Assembly: GCF_018129685.1 (NCBI RefSeq)
Contig: NZ_JAFCLG010000009.1
Location: 186,001-250,000 of the forward strand
Source: Bradyrhizobium manausense
GTDB lineage: Bacteria > Pseudomonadota > Alphaproteobacteria > Rhizobiales > Xanthobacteraceae
DNA length: 64,000 nt
Direction: 5' to 3'
The position numbers and the translations under genes are program-made. Positions 16,059-25,531 of this stretch are shown one piece after another (positions within the stretch are counted from its first letter, which is position 1; the number at the start of each line of letters is the position of its first letter). Below the pieces are notes generated by a model. That model worked only from the letters and a program-made list of their open reading frames with translations, was not told where the DNA came from and did no database searches.

Positions 16059-17201
16059 ATGAGCGGCACGCAGAACAACTCACAGGTCAAGGGGCTCCCG
16101 GGCCAGATCGTGCTCGTGCTTCAGGGCGGCGGCGCGCTCGGCTCCTATCAGGCGGGCGTCTACCAGGCGCTGCACGAGGCGGGCGTCGAGCCGGACTGGG
16201 TGATCGGCACCTCCATCGGCGCCATCAATGCGAGCCTGATCGCCGGCAACGCGCCGGAGCACCGGCTTTCGCGTTTGAGGGAATTCTGGAAGCGGATGGA
16301 GCAGAAGCCGGTCTGGAGTCCGGGCAGTGTGTTTCCCGGCTTCAACGAGAAGCTGGCCTATTGGTCGACCGTTACCCACGGTGTTCCCGGCTTCTTCCGG
16401 CCCAATCCGCTGGCGCATGTCAGCGAGTCCTATCCGCTCGGAGCCGACCGGGCCGGCTTCTATTCGACCGCGCCGCTGGAGAAGACCCTGCTCGAGCTGG
16501 TCGACTTCGATCTGGCCAATCGCTGCGCGCCGCGCCTGACGGTCGGTGCGGCGCATGTCGGCACCAGCCAGATGCGCTATTTCGACAGCCGCGACGGCGA
16601 GCTCACGGTGAAGCACGTGATGGCTTCGGGCGCGCTGCCGCCGGCTTTTCCGCCGGTGCGGATCGACGGCGAGCTCTATTGGGACGGCGGCATCCTGTCG
16701 AACACGCCAACCGAAGCCGTCTTCGACGACAATCCGCGCAGAGACTCGCTGATCTTCTCCGTGCATCTGTGGAATCCGGTCGGCGCCGAGCCGACGACGA
16801 TGGCGGAGGTGCTGAACCGGCACAAGGACGTGCAATATTCCAGCCGCATCGCCAGCCAGATCGTCCGCCAGCAGCAGGCGCACCGCCTGCGCCACGTCAT
16901 CAAGCAGCTCGCCGCGCGGCTGCCGGAGAGCGAACGCAGCGACCCCGCAGTGAAGGAGCTGATCGGCTACGGCTGCTCGACCCGCATGCATGTCGTGCGG
17001 CTGCTGTCACCGCAGCTCGAGCAGGAGACCCACACCAAGGACATCGACTTCAGCCCGTCAGGAATCACGCGGCGCTGGAATGCCGGCTATGCCCACACCC
17101 GCTCTGCGCTGGCGCGGGCGCCCTGGGTCGGCGAGTTCGATCCGCTGTCGGGCGTGGTGCTGCACGAGCATATCGACGAGATGCCGCTGGCCGCGGAGTA
17201 G
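16059..17201 (+). CDS. Patatin-like phospholipase with DUF3734-type C-terminus
   Basis: The 380-residue protein has the oxyanion loop GGGALG (about 23-28), the nucleophile elbow GTSIG (about 50-54) and the catalytic Asp in DGG (about 209). The C-terminal 120 residues match the extension seen in patatin-like proteins next to hydroxybutyrate dehydrogenase genes. It is a predicted cytoplasmic lipid or polyester acyl hydrolase. AGGAG precedes the ATG. It follows hbdH by 70 bases, so an operon for storage-polymer or lipid turnover is likely. It converges on the next LysR gene with an 11-base gap. Confidence 0.87.
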   Translation: MSGTQNNSQVKGLPGQIVLVLQGGGALGSYQAGVYQALHEAGVEPDWVIGTSIGAINASLIAGNAPEHRLSRLREFWKRMEQKPVWSPGSVFPGFNEKLAYWSTVTHGVPGFFRPNPLAHVSESYPLGADRAGFYSTAPLEKTLLELVDFDLANRCAPRLTVGAAHVGTSQMRYFDSRDGELTVKHVMASGALPPAFPPVRIDGELYWDGGILSNTPTEAVFDDNPRRDSLIFSVHLWNPVGAEPTTMAEVLNRHKDVQYSSRIASQIVRQQQAHRLRHVIKQLAARLPESERSDPAVKELIGYGCSTRMHVVRLLSPQLEQETHTKDIDFSPSGITRRWNAGYAHTRSALARAPWVGEFDPLSGVVLHEHIDEMPLAAE

Positions 17202-17212
17202 CAGCTGCGTAG

Positions 17213-18136
17213 CTAGTCGCGCGAATGCCTGTGGCTCTGCACGGCGACCGGCGTGCCGTCCGGCCAGACCGAGCGCATCGCCTCGTGCAGGAACGCGCCG
17301 ACCGCCGGCGAATGCGGGCGGCCCTTCACGGTCATCAGGCTGACGTCGCGAAAGAATTCCGGATCGACCATCGGAACGGCGACGACGCCTGCGTGGTCGA
17401 TCGAGTAGCGCGGGAAGAAGCCGAATCCGAACCCGCTCGCGATCATGGCGAGCACCCAGTCGTCGCGATCGCTGCGATAGACGGTGTCGCAATCCACTCC
17501 GCGTGCGATGAAGATATCGTCGACGACGCCGTTGAACTCGCAGGCCGCGCGCTCCACATAGGGTTCGCCCTGAAGGTCGTCGACGCGAATGGCGTGGCGA
17601 TCGGCGAACCGGTGGCTCTGCGGCAGCACGATCATCATCTGCTCGCGAAACAGCGGGAGACGATGCAGGCGGGGATCCTGCGGGCGGTCGGGGCGGCAAT
17701 AGATCGCGGCCTCCGTCTCGGACACGATGAGACGCTCCTCGACAGAGACCGCCGTGCCGTCGATCAGCTCGAGCCTGATGTCGGGATGCGCTGCCCTGAA
17801 CCGCTCGAACAGGCGGATCAGCAGCTTTGGCGCGATCGTGCACATGATCGCGAGCTTCAGCTGCCTTGGCCTTGCGGCGACGAAGGCCCGGGCTTCGGTC
17901 CGTGCGGCCGCCGCCTGATCCCAGATCGACTGGAGATAGGGATGCACGACCTTGCCGAGCTCGGTCAGCGCCGCGCTCGGCCGGAGCCGGTGGAACAGAA
18001 GGCCGCCGAACTCGGCTTCGAGCAGCTTGATGGCGCGGGTGAGGGAGGGCTGCGTCACGTGGCATTTGTTGGCCGCGCGCGTGAAATTCCGCTCCTCGCA
18101 GACGGCGAGGAAATACCGAACCTGATGCAGCTCCAT
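17213..18136 (-). CDS. LysR-family transcriptional regulator
   Basis: The 307-residue regulator has an HTH in residues 1-60 (NFTRAANKCHVTQPSLTRAI) and a substrate-binding domain in about 90-295. It is closely similar at the N-terminus to the LysR protein at 14072-14959. It is divergent from the MpaB-like gene at 18289, which may be its target. The ligand is unknown. Confidence 0.88.
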   Translation of the reverse strand: MELHQVRYFLAVCEERNFTRAANKCHVTQPSLTRAIKLLEAEFGGLLFHRLRPSAALTELGKVVHPYLQSIWDQAAAARTEARAFVAARPRQLKLAIMCTIAPKLLIRLFERFRAAHPDIRLELIDGTAVSVEERLIVSETEAAIYCRPDRPQDPRLHRLPLFREQMMIVLPQSHRFADRHAIRVDDLQGEPYVERAACEFNGVVDDIFIARGVDCDTVYRSDRDDWVLAMIASGFGFGFFPRYSIDHAGVVAVPMVDPEFFRDVSLMTVKGRPHSPAVGAFLHEAMRSVWPDGTPVAVQSHRHSRD

Positions 18137-18288
18137 GAATTCCGCTCATTGCAGCGGGCCGCAGCGGCCCTGAAATCCTGCGAGGATATTCGTCCGGGGC
18201 GCGGAGGTTGTTACGCGCGCTTCATCGAATTGCCACAGGGTTTGCGGATTGTCGGCCCTCTGTCGCGATCGAAAGGCGCAGCAAATTG

Positions 18289-19233
18289 GTGTCCGAAAAC
18301 GATCTGGAGACGGCTCTCGCCGAGGTCCGGGCCGCGGCGGCCGGGCCGATTGCCGGCGTGTTCGGTCCGGACTCGCTGACCTGGCGGATCGACCGGGAGG
18401 CCGTCATCTTCCTCGGCGCGGGCCCCGCGCTGCTGCTTCAGCTCGCGCACCCCTGGGTTGCCGCCGCCATTGCCGAGCACTCGACGACCTTTGCCGATCC
18501 GATCGGGCGCTTCCATCGCACCTTCGATATCGTCTTCGCCATGGTGTTCGGCTCGCTCGACCGGGCGCTGCTGTCGGCCCGGCAGCTGCACCGGCGTCAC
18601 ACCATGATCGTGGGCGAGATGCCCGAGACCGTCGGCCCGTTCGCGGCCGGATCGCGCTACTGCGCCAACGACATCCCGTCGCTGCGCTGGGTTCATGCAA
18701 CGCTGGTCTCGTCGGCGCTGATGGCGCACGATCTGGTGCTGCCGCCGCTCTCGGTGGACGAGCGCGAACGCTACTGGGCCGAGAGCCGGACCTATGGCGC
18801 GCTGTTCGGACTGACGAGCGACGATCTGCCGGCGGACTGGGGTGGCTTTGAGGCTTATACGGCGGAGATGATGCAGTCGCAGACGCTGACCGTCAGTCCG
18901 GCTGCGCGCGAGATCGCTGCGCAGATCCTTGGCGGCGCGCGGCCCTGGTTGCGGCCGCCGCGCTGGTATCGGGCGCACACAGCAAAGATGCTGCCGGAGC
19001 GCCTGCGCGCCGGCTTCGGCCTTGCGCTCGACGCGCGGGACGCAAGGTCCGCCGACACGGCGCTGCGATGGATCCGGCGCGTCTATCCGATGCTGCCCGA
19101 CAGGCTGCGCTATGCCAGTCCCTACCACGAAGCGCAGGCGCGATTGCGGGGCGAGGCTCGGCCCGACTGGATGACCCGCTGCCTCAATCGCGTTTGGATC
19201 GGCCGGCCGCAGATGGATGCGCGCAGGAAGTAA
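18289..19233 (+). CDS. MpaB/DUF2236-family oxygenase-like protein
   Basis: The 314-residue protein belongs to the DUF2236 group, whose characterised members include the mycophenolate oxygenase MpaB and latex-clearing Lcp. Conserved pieces are LQLAHPWVAAAIAEHS (about 45-60) and the RWVHATLV segment (about 135-143), carrying histidines thought to bind iron or heme. No signal peptide is seen. The GTG at 18289 is the likely start; an in-frame TTG lies just before it and another at 18208. Convergent with glgA, 4 bases apart. Confidence 0.75.
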   Translation: MSENDLETALAEVRAAAAGPIAGVFGPDSLTWRIDREAVIFLGAGPALLLQLAHPWVAAAIAEHSTTFADPIGRFHRTFDIVFAMVFGSLDRALLSARQLHRRHTMIVGEMPETVGPFAAGSRYCANDIPSLRWVHATLVSSALMAHDLVLPPLSVDERERYWAESRTYGALFGLTSDDLPADWGGFEAYTAEMMQSQTLTVSPAAREIAAQILGGARPWLRPPRWYRAHTAKMLPERLRAGFGLALDARDARSADTALRWIRRVYPMLPDRLRYASPYHEAQARLRGEARPDWMTRCLNRVWIGRPQMDARRK

Positions 19234-19237
19234 GGCC

Positions 19238-20653
19238 TCACACCGCCGCCAGCTTGCGATACAGCGCGCTGTAGCTTCCTGCCGAAATGCTCCAGGAGAA
19301 CGATCGGCCCATGGCGCTGCGGCGCATGGTGTCGAGCTGGTCCTGGGCCATGAACGCCGCGAAGGCGCGACGGACACCGCCGAGAAAAGACTCGTGCGAC
19401 GGCCTCGAGAAAAGGAAGCCGGTCTCGCCGTCGGTGATGGTCTCGGCGAGGCCGCCGGTCTGGTGGCCGATCGGCAGCGAGCCGAAGCGCTGGGCATACA
19501 TCTGGCTGAGGCCGCACGGCTCGAAGCGCGACGGCATCAAGGTGAAATCGCTGCCCGCAAAGATGCGCCTTGCCTGCGCGTCGTTGAAGCCGATGGTGAC
19601 GCCGATGGCATCGGGGCGGCGGCGATGGGCGTCGATCAGGGCCTGCTCGAGCGCCGGCTCGCCGGAACCGGTGACCACGATCTGCCCGCCGGCATCGACG
19701 ATCTCGTCCGCGGCAGAGAGCACGAGGTCAATGCCCTTCTGGTGCACGAGGCGCGCGACGATCGCGAACATCGGCCCGCGCGAGACTGCGAGGCCGAACT
19801 GCTTGCGGACATAGTCCGCATTGGCCTTCTTGCCGGCCCAGTCGCCGGCGCCGAATTGCTGCGCGAGTTGGGCGCAGGAACGCGGATCCCAGCTCTCATC
19901 GATGCCATTGAGGATGCCGGTCAGCTCGGATGCATCCGAGCGGACGCGGAGCAGGCCCTCGAGGCCGCAACCGAATTCCTCCGTCGTGATCTCCCGCGCA
20001 TAGGTCCCGCTGACGGTGGTGAGGTGGGAGGCATAGACGAGGCCGGCCTTGAGGAAGGAGAGCTGGTCGTAGAACTCGACACCGTCGATGTGGAAGGAGC
20101 TTTCGGGGACGCCGATCCGGCGTAACGATTCCTTCGGGAAGAGACCCTGATAGGCGAGGTTGTGGATGGTGAGGATCGACGGCAGCCTGGCGCCGCGCCA
20201 GGCAAGGTAGGCCGGTACGAGCGAGGCTTGCCAGTCGTTGGCATGGATCAGGTCTGCTGCCCAATTCTTGTCCAGGTTGCCCATGGCAAGCTCAGCGGCC
20301 GCCGAGGCAAAGCGCGCGAAGCGGATGTCGTTGTCTGGCCAGTCGCGCCCGGACTCATCGCCATAGGGGTTGCCGGGACGGTCGTAGAGTTGTGAGCACA
20401 ACAGCACGTAGACTGGCAGGCCGTCCTTGGTCGCGGCCCGGCCGAGCGAGCAGGCCGGCATCTCCGCAAAGGCCGGGCAGCGTCCAACGATCTGAATATG
20501 GGTGAGTTGCTCGATGATGTCGCGATAGCCGGGCAGCATGATCCGGATATCGGCAAAAGGGCGGAGGGCTCGAGGGAGGGCGGCGGACACGGCTCCCAGT
20601 CCGCCGACGCGGACGAAGTCGTCCATCTCTGTCGTAACGAATAAGACCCTCAA
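19238..20653 (-). CDS. glgA: Glycogen synthase-like GT5 glycosyltransferase
   Basis: GlgA transfers glucose from ADP-glucose to the growing alpha-1,4-glucan. At 471 residues it has family length. The N-domain includes HANDWQASLVPAYL and TIHNLAYQG; the C-domain includes MPSRFEPCGLSQMYAQRFGSLPI with the conserved E-P-C-G-L. The canonical KxGGLxDV ADP-glucose loop reads RVGGLGAV here (about 16-23), so the Lys is Arg and the Asp is Ala. It may be a divergent paralogue with altered donor use. The start appears to be TTG, with GAGGG about 9 bases upstream. No glgB or glgC lies nearby. Confidence 0.8.
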   Translation of the reverse strand: MRVLFVTTEMDDFVRVGGLGAVSAALPRALRPFADIRIMLPGYRDIIEQLTHIQIVGRCPAFAEMPACSLGRAATKDGLPVYVLLCSQLYDRPGNPYGDESGRDWPDNDIRFARFASAAAELAMGNLDKNWAADLIHANDWQASLVPAYLAWRGARLPSILTIHNLAYQGLFPKESLRRIGVPESSFHIDGVEFYDQLSFLKAGLVYASHLTTVSGTYAREITTEEFGCGLEGLLRVRSDASELTGILNGIDESWDPRSCAQLAQQFGAGDWAGKKANADYVRKQFGLAVSRGPMFAIVARLVHQKGIDLVLSAADEIVDAGGQIVVTGSGEPALEQALIDAHRRRPDAIGVTIGFNDAQARRIFAGSDFTLMPSRFEPCGLSQMYAQRFGSLPIGHQTGGLAETITDGETGFLFSRPSHESFLGGVRRAFAAFMAQDQLDTMRRSAMGRSFSWSISAGSYSALYRKLAAV

Positions 20654-20848
20654 GAACTGATGCCCTCATCCGATCCCGATTGCTGCTATGCAAGATCGGG
20701 TCCAGTTGTCTTTGGATTATCTCAAGCCCCACGCGAGACGCATCGGTTCGGTAAAGACTTTCCTACTCGGCCGCCGCCCTCTAGGGTCGGTCAACCAACA
20801 ACGCAGAACATCGCTTGTTCCTAAGGACGCCGGGGAGACGTGGCCAGC

Positions 20849-22045
20849 ATGCAGCTATCAGATAAGCATGAGGGGACGACGACAAAAGCCTTCGCCGGCC
20901 TCAGGGTCCTGGATTTTTCGACCACCATCGCCGGCCCGCATTGCGCGCGGATGCTGGCCGACATGGGCGCCGAGGTCATCAAGATCGAGAGCGACGAGGG
21001 CGAGACGATGCGGACGCGGCCGCCGCTGCGCAACGGCTGCAGCACGGTGTTCGGCCAGCTCAATGTCGGCAAGAAGAGCGTGGTGCTCGACCTCAAGTCC
21101 GAGGACGGCAGGGAGGCGGTCCGCCGCCTGGCCGCGACCGCAGACATCCTGGTCGAGAATTTTCGTCCGGGCGTGATGCGCCGGTTGCGGCTCGACTACG
21201 CCAGCCTGCGCCCGGTCAACGAGAGGCTGATCTACTGCTCGATCTCGGGCTACGGCCAGACGGGTCCCTCGGCCGAGCTGCCGGCCTACGCACCGGTGAT
21301 CCATGCGGCCTCGGGCTACGACATGGCGCATCTCGCCCATCAGCCGGGTCGTAACCGTCCGGACTATTGCGGCATCTATCATGCCGACGTCGTCACCGGC
21401 ACCTACGGCTTCGGCGCGATCGCATCCGCGCTCTATCAGCGCACCGTCACCGGGCTCGGCCAGCACATCGACGTCTCCATGCTGGAATCGATGCTGACGC
21501 TGACGGTGATCGAATTGCAGAGCTCGCAATTCGCGGTGAAGCCGCCGCCGCGTCCGATGTTCGGCCCGACCGAGACCGCCAACGGCTATGTCATGATCAC
21601 CGTCGCGAGCGAGAAGACGTTCCAGGCCTTGATGGGCGTGATCGGCCGCCCCGAATGGGTCGCCGATCCGCGCTTTTCCTCCTACGCCCCGCGGCGCGAA
21701 AACTGGGCCGAGATGATGGACGGCGTCGAGACCTGGTCGAGGCGGCTGACGACCGACGCATGTCTTGTCGCCCTCAGCGCAGCTGGCGTGCCGGCCTCGG
21801 CCTATCGCACGATCAGGGAAGCTCTCGATGATCCGCAGCTTGCGCACCGGCAGGCGCTCTCGTCGGTGCAGGATGGAGGCGGCTCGTTCCGGGTGCTCAA
21901 TCTGCCCTTCCGGATGACGGGCGCCGACACGACGCCGGGCGGGAGCATGGCCGAACTTGGCGAGCACACGCGCGAACTGCGCGAGGAGATAGGCCTTGGC
22001 AATGCGGCGCCAATTCCGTCAGGCAAAACAGCCGCGACCAGCTGA
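20849..22045 (+). CDS. CaiB/BaiF-family CoA-transferase
   Basis: The product (398 residues) is a family III CoA-transferase, which moves CoA between carboxylic acids. Family features are GLRVLDFSTTIAGPHCARMLADMGAEVIKIE (described as the N-terminal Rossmann part, residues about 16-46) and VENFRPGVMRRL. The catalytic Asp is probably the one in YHADVVTGTYG. The ATG at 20849 has GGAG 11 bases away; the GTG at 20840 is only 2 bases from it. The gene precedes the ABC transporter genes in the same direction, suggesting CoA activation of the imported acid or its product. Confidence 0.88.
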   Translation: MQLSDKHEGTTTKAFAGLRVLDFSTTIAGPHCARMLADMGAEVIKIESDEGETMRTRPPLRNGCSTVFGQLNVGKKSVVLDLKSEDGREAVRRLAATADILVENFRPGVMRRLRLDYASLRPVNERLIYCSISGYGQTGPSAELPAYAPVIHAASGYDMAHLAHQPGRNRPDYCGIYHADVVTGTYGFGAIASALYQRTVTGLGQHIDVSMLESMLTLTVIELQSSQFAVKPPPRPMFGPTETANGYVMITVASEKTFQALMGVIGRPEWVADPRFSSYAPRRENWAEMMDGVETWSRRLTTDACLVALSAAGVPASAYRTIREALDDPQLAHRQALSSVQDGGGSFRVLNLPFRMTGADTTPGGSMAELGEHTRELREEIGLGNAAPIPSGKTAATS

Positions 22046-22172
22046 GGACGTCACGCCGCATGGATGCGGCATCGAACCCGGTGTGTTCCTCTTGCCGTGG
22101 CGGGCATTTGCCGCCAAGCTCGCCCGAGTCATCAGCGATCCGAAACATCGGACGAGGATCCCGGGAGGAACC

Positions 22173-23717
22173 ATGACGAAGATTGCTGCCGCGGCGTGCA
22201 AGCGCGCGCCGATTTTCCTTGTCGCGGCATTTGCACTCCTTCCGTTGGCCGCGCCAGCGCAGGCCCAGAAGTCGGGCGGCAGCATCACCGTCGGACAGGA
22301 ACTCGACATTCCCGGCTTCGATCCGCTCAAGGTCGGCGTCTACGACACCTCGACCTTCACTGCCGCGGCTGCGATCTTCGACACGCTCACGACGCTCGAC
22401 GACAAGGGCGAGGCCGCGCCCAAGCTCGCGGTGTCCTGGACGCATTCCGACGACTACAAGAGCTGGACCTTCAAGCTGCGCCAGGGCGTGAAATTCCACG
22501 ACGGCACGCCGTTCAATGCGCAGGCCTTCAAGGAAAACTTCGATCGGCAGAAGGATCCTGCCAACAAATGCCGTTGCGCCTTCTACATCACCACCGTCAA
22601 GGAAGTGCTGGCGCCTGATGACGACACAATCGTGTATAACCTGACTGATCCGTCCGTGAACCTGCCGGCGATCATCAGCATCCAGAGCCAGAACAACGTC
22701 GTGCATTCGCCGACCGCCTGGAAGACCAAGGGCGACGACTATAACCGCAATCCTGTCGGCACCGGCCCCTATATCCTGAAGTCGTGGACCGCCGGCGACC
22801 GCATGGTCCTGGAGAAGAACCCGGACTATTGGGACAAGGGCCGTCCCTATCTCGACCGCATCGTCCTGAAGCCGTTGCCCGACGCGCAGTCGCGCTTCGC
22901 CTCGCTGCAATCGGGCGAGGTCGACATCATCTGGGACGACGAGAACGACGCGGACAACATTTTGAAGGCGCAAAAGGACCCCAAGCTCACCGTGCACACC
23001 TATAAGGGCTCGGGTGCCGCGGTCTATGCCTTCAACACCAAGGTGGCGCCGTTCGACGACGTCCGCGTGCGCCAGGCGCTGGTGATGGCGATCGACCGTC
23101 CCAAGATGTCGCAGGCGATCAGCAATGGGCTCAGCCGGCCCGCCACCAACCCCTACGGCGACGGCTCCTGGGTCAAGTGCAAGGACGACGGCGCACTGCC
23201 GTTCGACGTCGAGAAAGCCAAGGCGCTGATCAAGGACTACGGCAAGCCGGTCGAGTTCAAGATGCTGGTGACGGCGACGCCGCGCGGCCGCATGATCGGC
23301 CAGGTGCTCCAGCAGTTCTGGAAGCGGGTCGGCGCCAACATGGAGATCGACCAGGTCGACCAGGCGACGATTCCCTCGCGCGCCTTCTCGCGCCAGTTTC
23401 AGCTGACGCCGTGGCGCATCGTCGATCTCGCCGACCCCGATCCGCAGATGTATGCCAACTTCCGCAGCGGCAGCGCGCTCGCGCTCGCCGGCTTCTCCAA
23501 TCCGGAGCTCGACAAGCTGCTCGACCATTCGCGCGTGACAGCCGACGTTGGCCAGCGCACCGAGGACTATTGCGCGATCAGCCGGCTGCTCAACAAGGAG
23601 GCGATCTGGTTCTGGACCTTCCAGAACACCTATTATGCGCTGTCGAGTGCAAGGCTGAAAGGCTTCCCGAAAATCTACAACGGCGTGATCGACGTCTCGA
23701 CCACCTGGCTGGAATGA
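22173..23717 (+). CDS. ABC transporter substrate-binding protein, family 5 (peptide/opine type)
   Basis: The 514-residue protein has a Sec signal peptide (about 1-31, cleavage after AQAQ) and a full SBP_bac_5 domain, e.g. WTFKLRQGVKFHDGTPFNAQAFKENF split over residues 95-120, and NPVGTGPYILKSW. It acts in the periplasm and delivers ligand to the permeases downstream. GGAGG precedes the ATG by 4 bases. The ligand could be a peptide, opine, glutathione-like compound or other organic solute. Confidence 0.9.
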   Translation: MTKIAAAACKRAPIFLVAAFALLPLAAPAQAQKSGGSITVGQELDIPGFDPLKVGVYDTSTFTAAAAIFDTLTTLDDKGEAAPKLAVSWTHSDDYKSWTFKLRQGVKFHDGTPFNAQAFKENFDRQKDPANKCRCAFYITTVKEVLAPDDDTIVYNLTDPSVNLPAIISIQSQNNVVHSPTAWKTKGDDYNRNPVGTGPYILKSWTAGDRMVLEKNPDYWDKGRPYLDRIVLKPLPDAQSRFASLQSGEVDIIWDDENDADNILKAQKDPKLTVHTYKGSGAAVYAFNTKVAPFDDVRVRQALVMAIDRPKMSQAISNGLSRPATNPYGDGSWVKCKDDGALPFDVEKAKALIKDYGKPVEFKMLVTATPRGRMIGQVLQQFWKRVGANMEIDQVDQATIPSRAFSRQFQLTPWRIVDLADPDPQMYANFRSGSALALAGFSNPELDKLLDHSRVTADVGQRTEDYCAISRLLNKEAIWFWTFQNTYYALSSARLKGFPKIYNGVIDVSTTWLE

Positions 23718-23724
23718 CCGCGCG

Positions 23725-24675
23725 ATGCTGATCCTGGTCGTGCGGCGGCTGCTCGGCATGCTGCCGGTGCTGCTTGCCGTCTCGCTGCTCACCTTCCTGA
23801 TCGCCTCGCTGCTCCCTGGCGATCTCGCCTTCGTCATTCTTGGCGATCAGGCAACGCCCGAGAATGTCGCCGCGCTCCGCCATGACATGGGGCTCGACCA
23901 GCCGCTGTGGTGGCGTTACTTGAGCTGGCTTGGCCATGTCATGCAGGGCGATCTTGGCCGTTCGTTCCGCACCGGACAGACGGTGCTGCAGGCGGTCGGC
24001 GAGCGGTTTCCGGTCTCGCTCCAGCTGATGCTGATGGCCGAATTCATCGGGCTCCTGATTGGCGTGCCGATTGCGATCGCCTGTGCCGCCCGCGCCGGTG
24101 GCGCGTTCGACCGTTTCATGACCGGCAGCGCTTTTGCAATGCTGTCGATGCCGTCCTTTCTGGTGGCGATCCTGCTGATCTATCTGTTCGCGGTCGAACT
24201 GCGCTGGCTGCCGGCGACCGGCTACGTGCCGTTCACCGAGGAGCCGCTCGCCAATCTGCGTTTCTTCGTGCTGCCGGCGCTGACGCTGGCTCTCGCCGAA
24301 TGGCCGGGCATCATGCGCGTGCTGCGCTCCGACATGATCGCGACCCTGCAGGAAGACTACATCGCGCTCGCCAAGGCCAAGGGGTTAAAGCCTTCGCGCA
24401 TCCTGTTCGTGCATGCGCTCAAACCCTCGTCGCTGACGCTGGTGACGGTCACGGGCATCAATATCGGCCGCCTGCTTGGCGGCACGCTGATCGTGGAATC
24501 GATCTTTGCGCTGCCGGGCATCGGCCGGCTGCTGGTCGGCGCGATCTACACCCGCGACCTCATCATCCTCCAGGGCGTGGTTCTGCTCGTCGCCTGCGGC
24601 TTCGTCATCGTGAACTTCATCGTCGACATGCTCTACGCCGTGCTCGATCCGAGGATTCGCCATGGCCACGCTTGA
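23725..24675 (+). CDS. ABC transporter permease, DppB/OppB type
   Basis: The 316-residue inner-membrane protein has about six helices and the binding-protein-dependent permease loop (EDYIALAKAKGLKPSRI, about 210-226) that contacts the ATPase. The first helix and DQPLWWRYLSWL segment are typical of DppB. It overlaps the next permease gene by 14 bases. Confidence 0.9.
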   Translation: MLILVVRRLLGMLPVLLAVSLLTFLIASLLPGDLAFVILGDQATPENVAALRHDMGLDQPLWWRYLSWLGHVMQGDLGRSFRTGQTVLQAVGERFPVSLQLMLMAEFIGLLIGVPIAIACAARAGGAFDRFMTGSAFAMLSMPSFLVAILLIYLFAVELRWLPATGYVPFTEEPLANLRFFVLPALTLALAEWPGIMRVLRSDMIATLQEDYIALAKAKGLKPSRILFVHALKPSSLTLVTVTGINIGRLLGGTLIVESIFALPGIGRLLVGAIYTRDLIILQGVVLLVACGFVIVNFIVDMLYAVLDPRIRHGHA

Positions 24676-25531
24676 GCTTTCGATGCAGGAGGAAGTGCCG
24701 GCGCCGGCAAGGGGCAGGCGCAAGCTCGGGGTGCTGTTCTGGATCGCGAGCGCCTGGCTTGCCGTCATCCTGTCGCTCGCGATCCTCGCGCCGTTGCTGC
24801 CGCTGCAGAACCCCGTCGACATGGACATGCTGGAGCGTCGCGCCGCGTTCTCTGGGGAGCACTGGCTCGGCACCGACGGCCTTGGCCGCGACGAGCTCGC
24901 CCGGCTGATTTTTGGCGCGCGCGTCTCACTGACAGTTGGATTGATCGCTCCGCTGATCGGCCTTGGCATCGGCGGTGCGCTGGGCCTGCTCGCCGGCTAT
25001 TTCCGTGGCCGGTTCGAGACGCTGATGGTCGGCAGCATGGATGTGCTGCTGGCCTTTCCGCCGCTGATCTTCGCGCTCGCAGTGACGGCCTATCTCGGCC
25101 AGTCCATACCCAACCTCACCATGATCCTGGGCGTGCTCGGCATTCCTGCCTTCATGCGGGTGTCGCGCGCGGCGACGCTGTCGCTGGCGCGGCGTGAGTT
25201 CGTGATCGCGGCCGAAGCCCTGGGCGCCAGCCACGCGCGTATCCTGCTGCGCGAGCTCTTGCCCAACGTGATCCTGCCGCTGCTCGCCTTCTTCCTGCTC
25301 GGCGTCGCCGTCACCATCGTGGTCGAAGGCGCGTTGTCATTCCTCGGGCTCGGCGTGCCGCCGCCGGTGGCGAGCTGGGGCAGCATGATCGGGGAGGGGC
25401 GAGACAGCCTCGACGTCGCGCCGCGGCTCGCCTTCCTGCCGGCGGCAGGGCTGTTCCTGACCGTGCTGGCATTCAACCTCGTCGGCGACACCATGCGGGC
25501 GCTGACCGACCCGCGTCAGGGGGCGCTGTGA
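24662..25531 (+). CDS. ABC transporter permease, DppC/OppC type
   Basis: The 289-residue partner permease has an N-terminal cytoplasmic stretch, a first helix at about 22-42 and the LGTDGLGRDELARLIFGARVSL signature region of DppC (about 60-81). The coupling loop is RREFVIAAEALGASHARIL. The stop codon overlaps the next start in GTGA. Confidence 0.9.
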   Translation: MATLELSMQEEVPAPARGRRKLGVLFWIASAWLAVILSLAILAPLLPLQNPVDMDMLERRAAFSGEHWLGTDGLGRDELARLIFGARVSLTVGLIAPLIGLGIGGALGLLAGYFRGRFETLMVGSMDVLLAFPPLIFALAVTAYLGQSIPNLTMILGVLGIPAFMRVSRAATLSLARREFVIAAEALGASHARILLRELLPNVILPLLAFFLLGVAVTIVVEGALSFLGLGVPPPVASWGSMIGEGRDSLDVAPRLAFLPAAGLFLTVLAFNLVGDTMRALTDPRQGAL

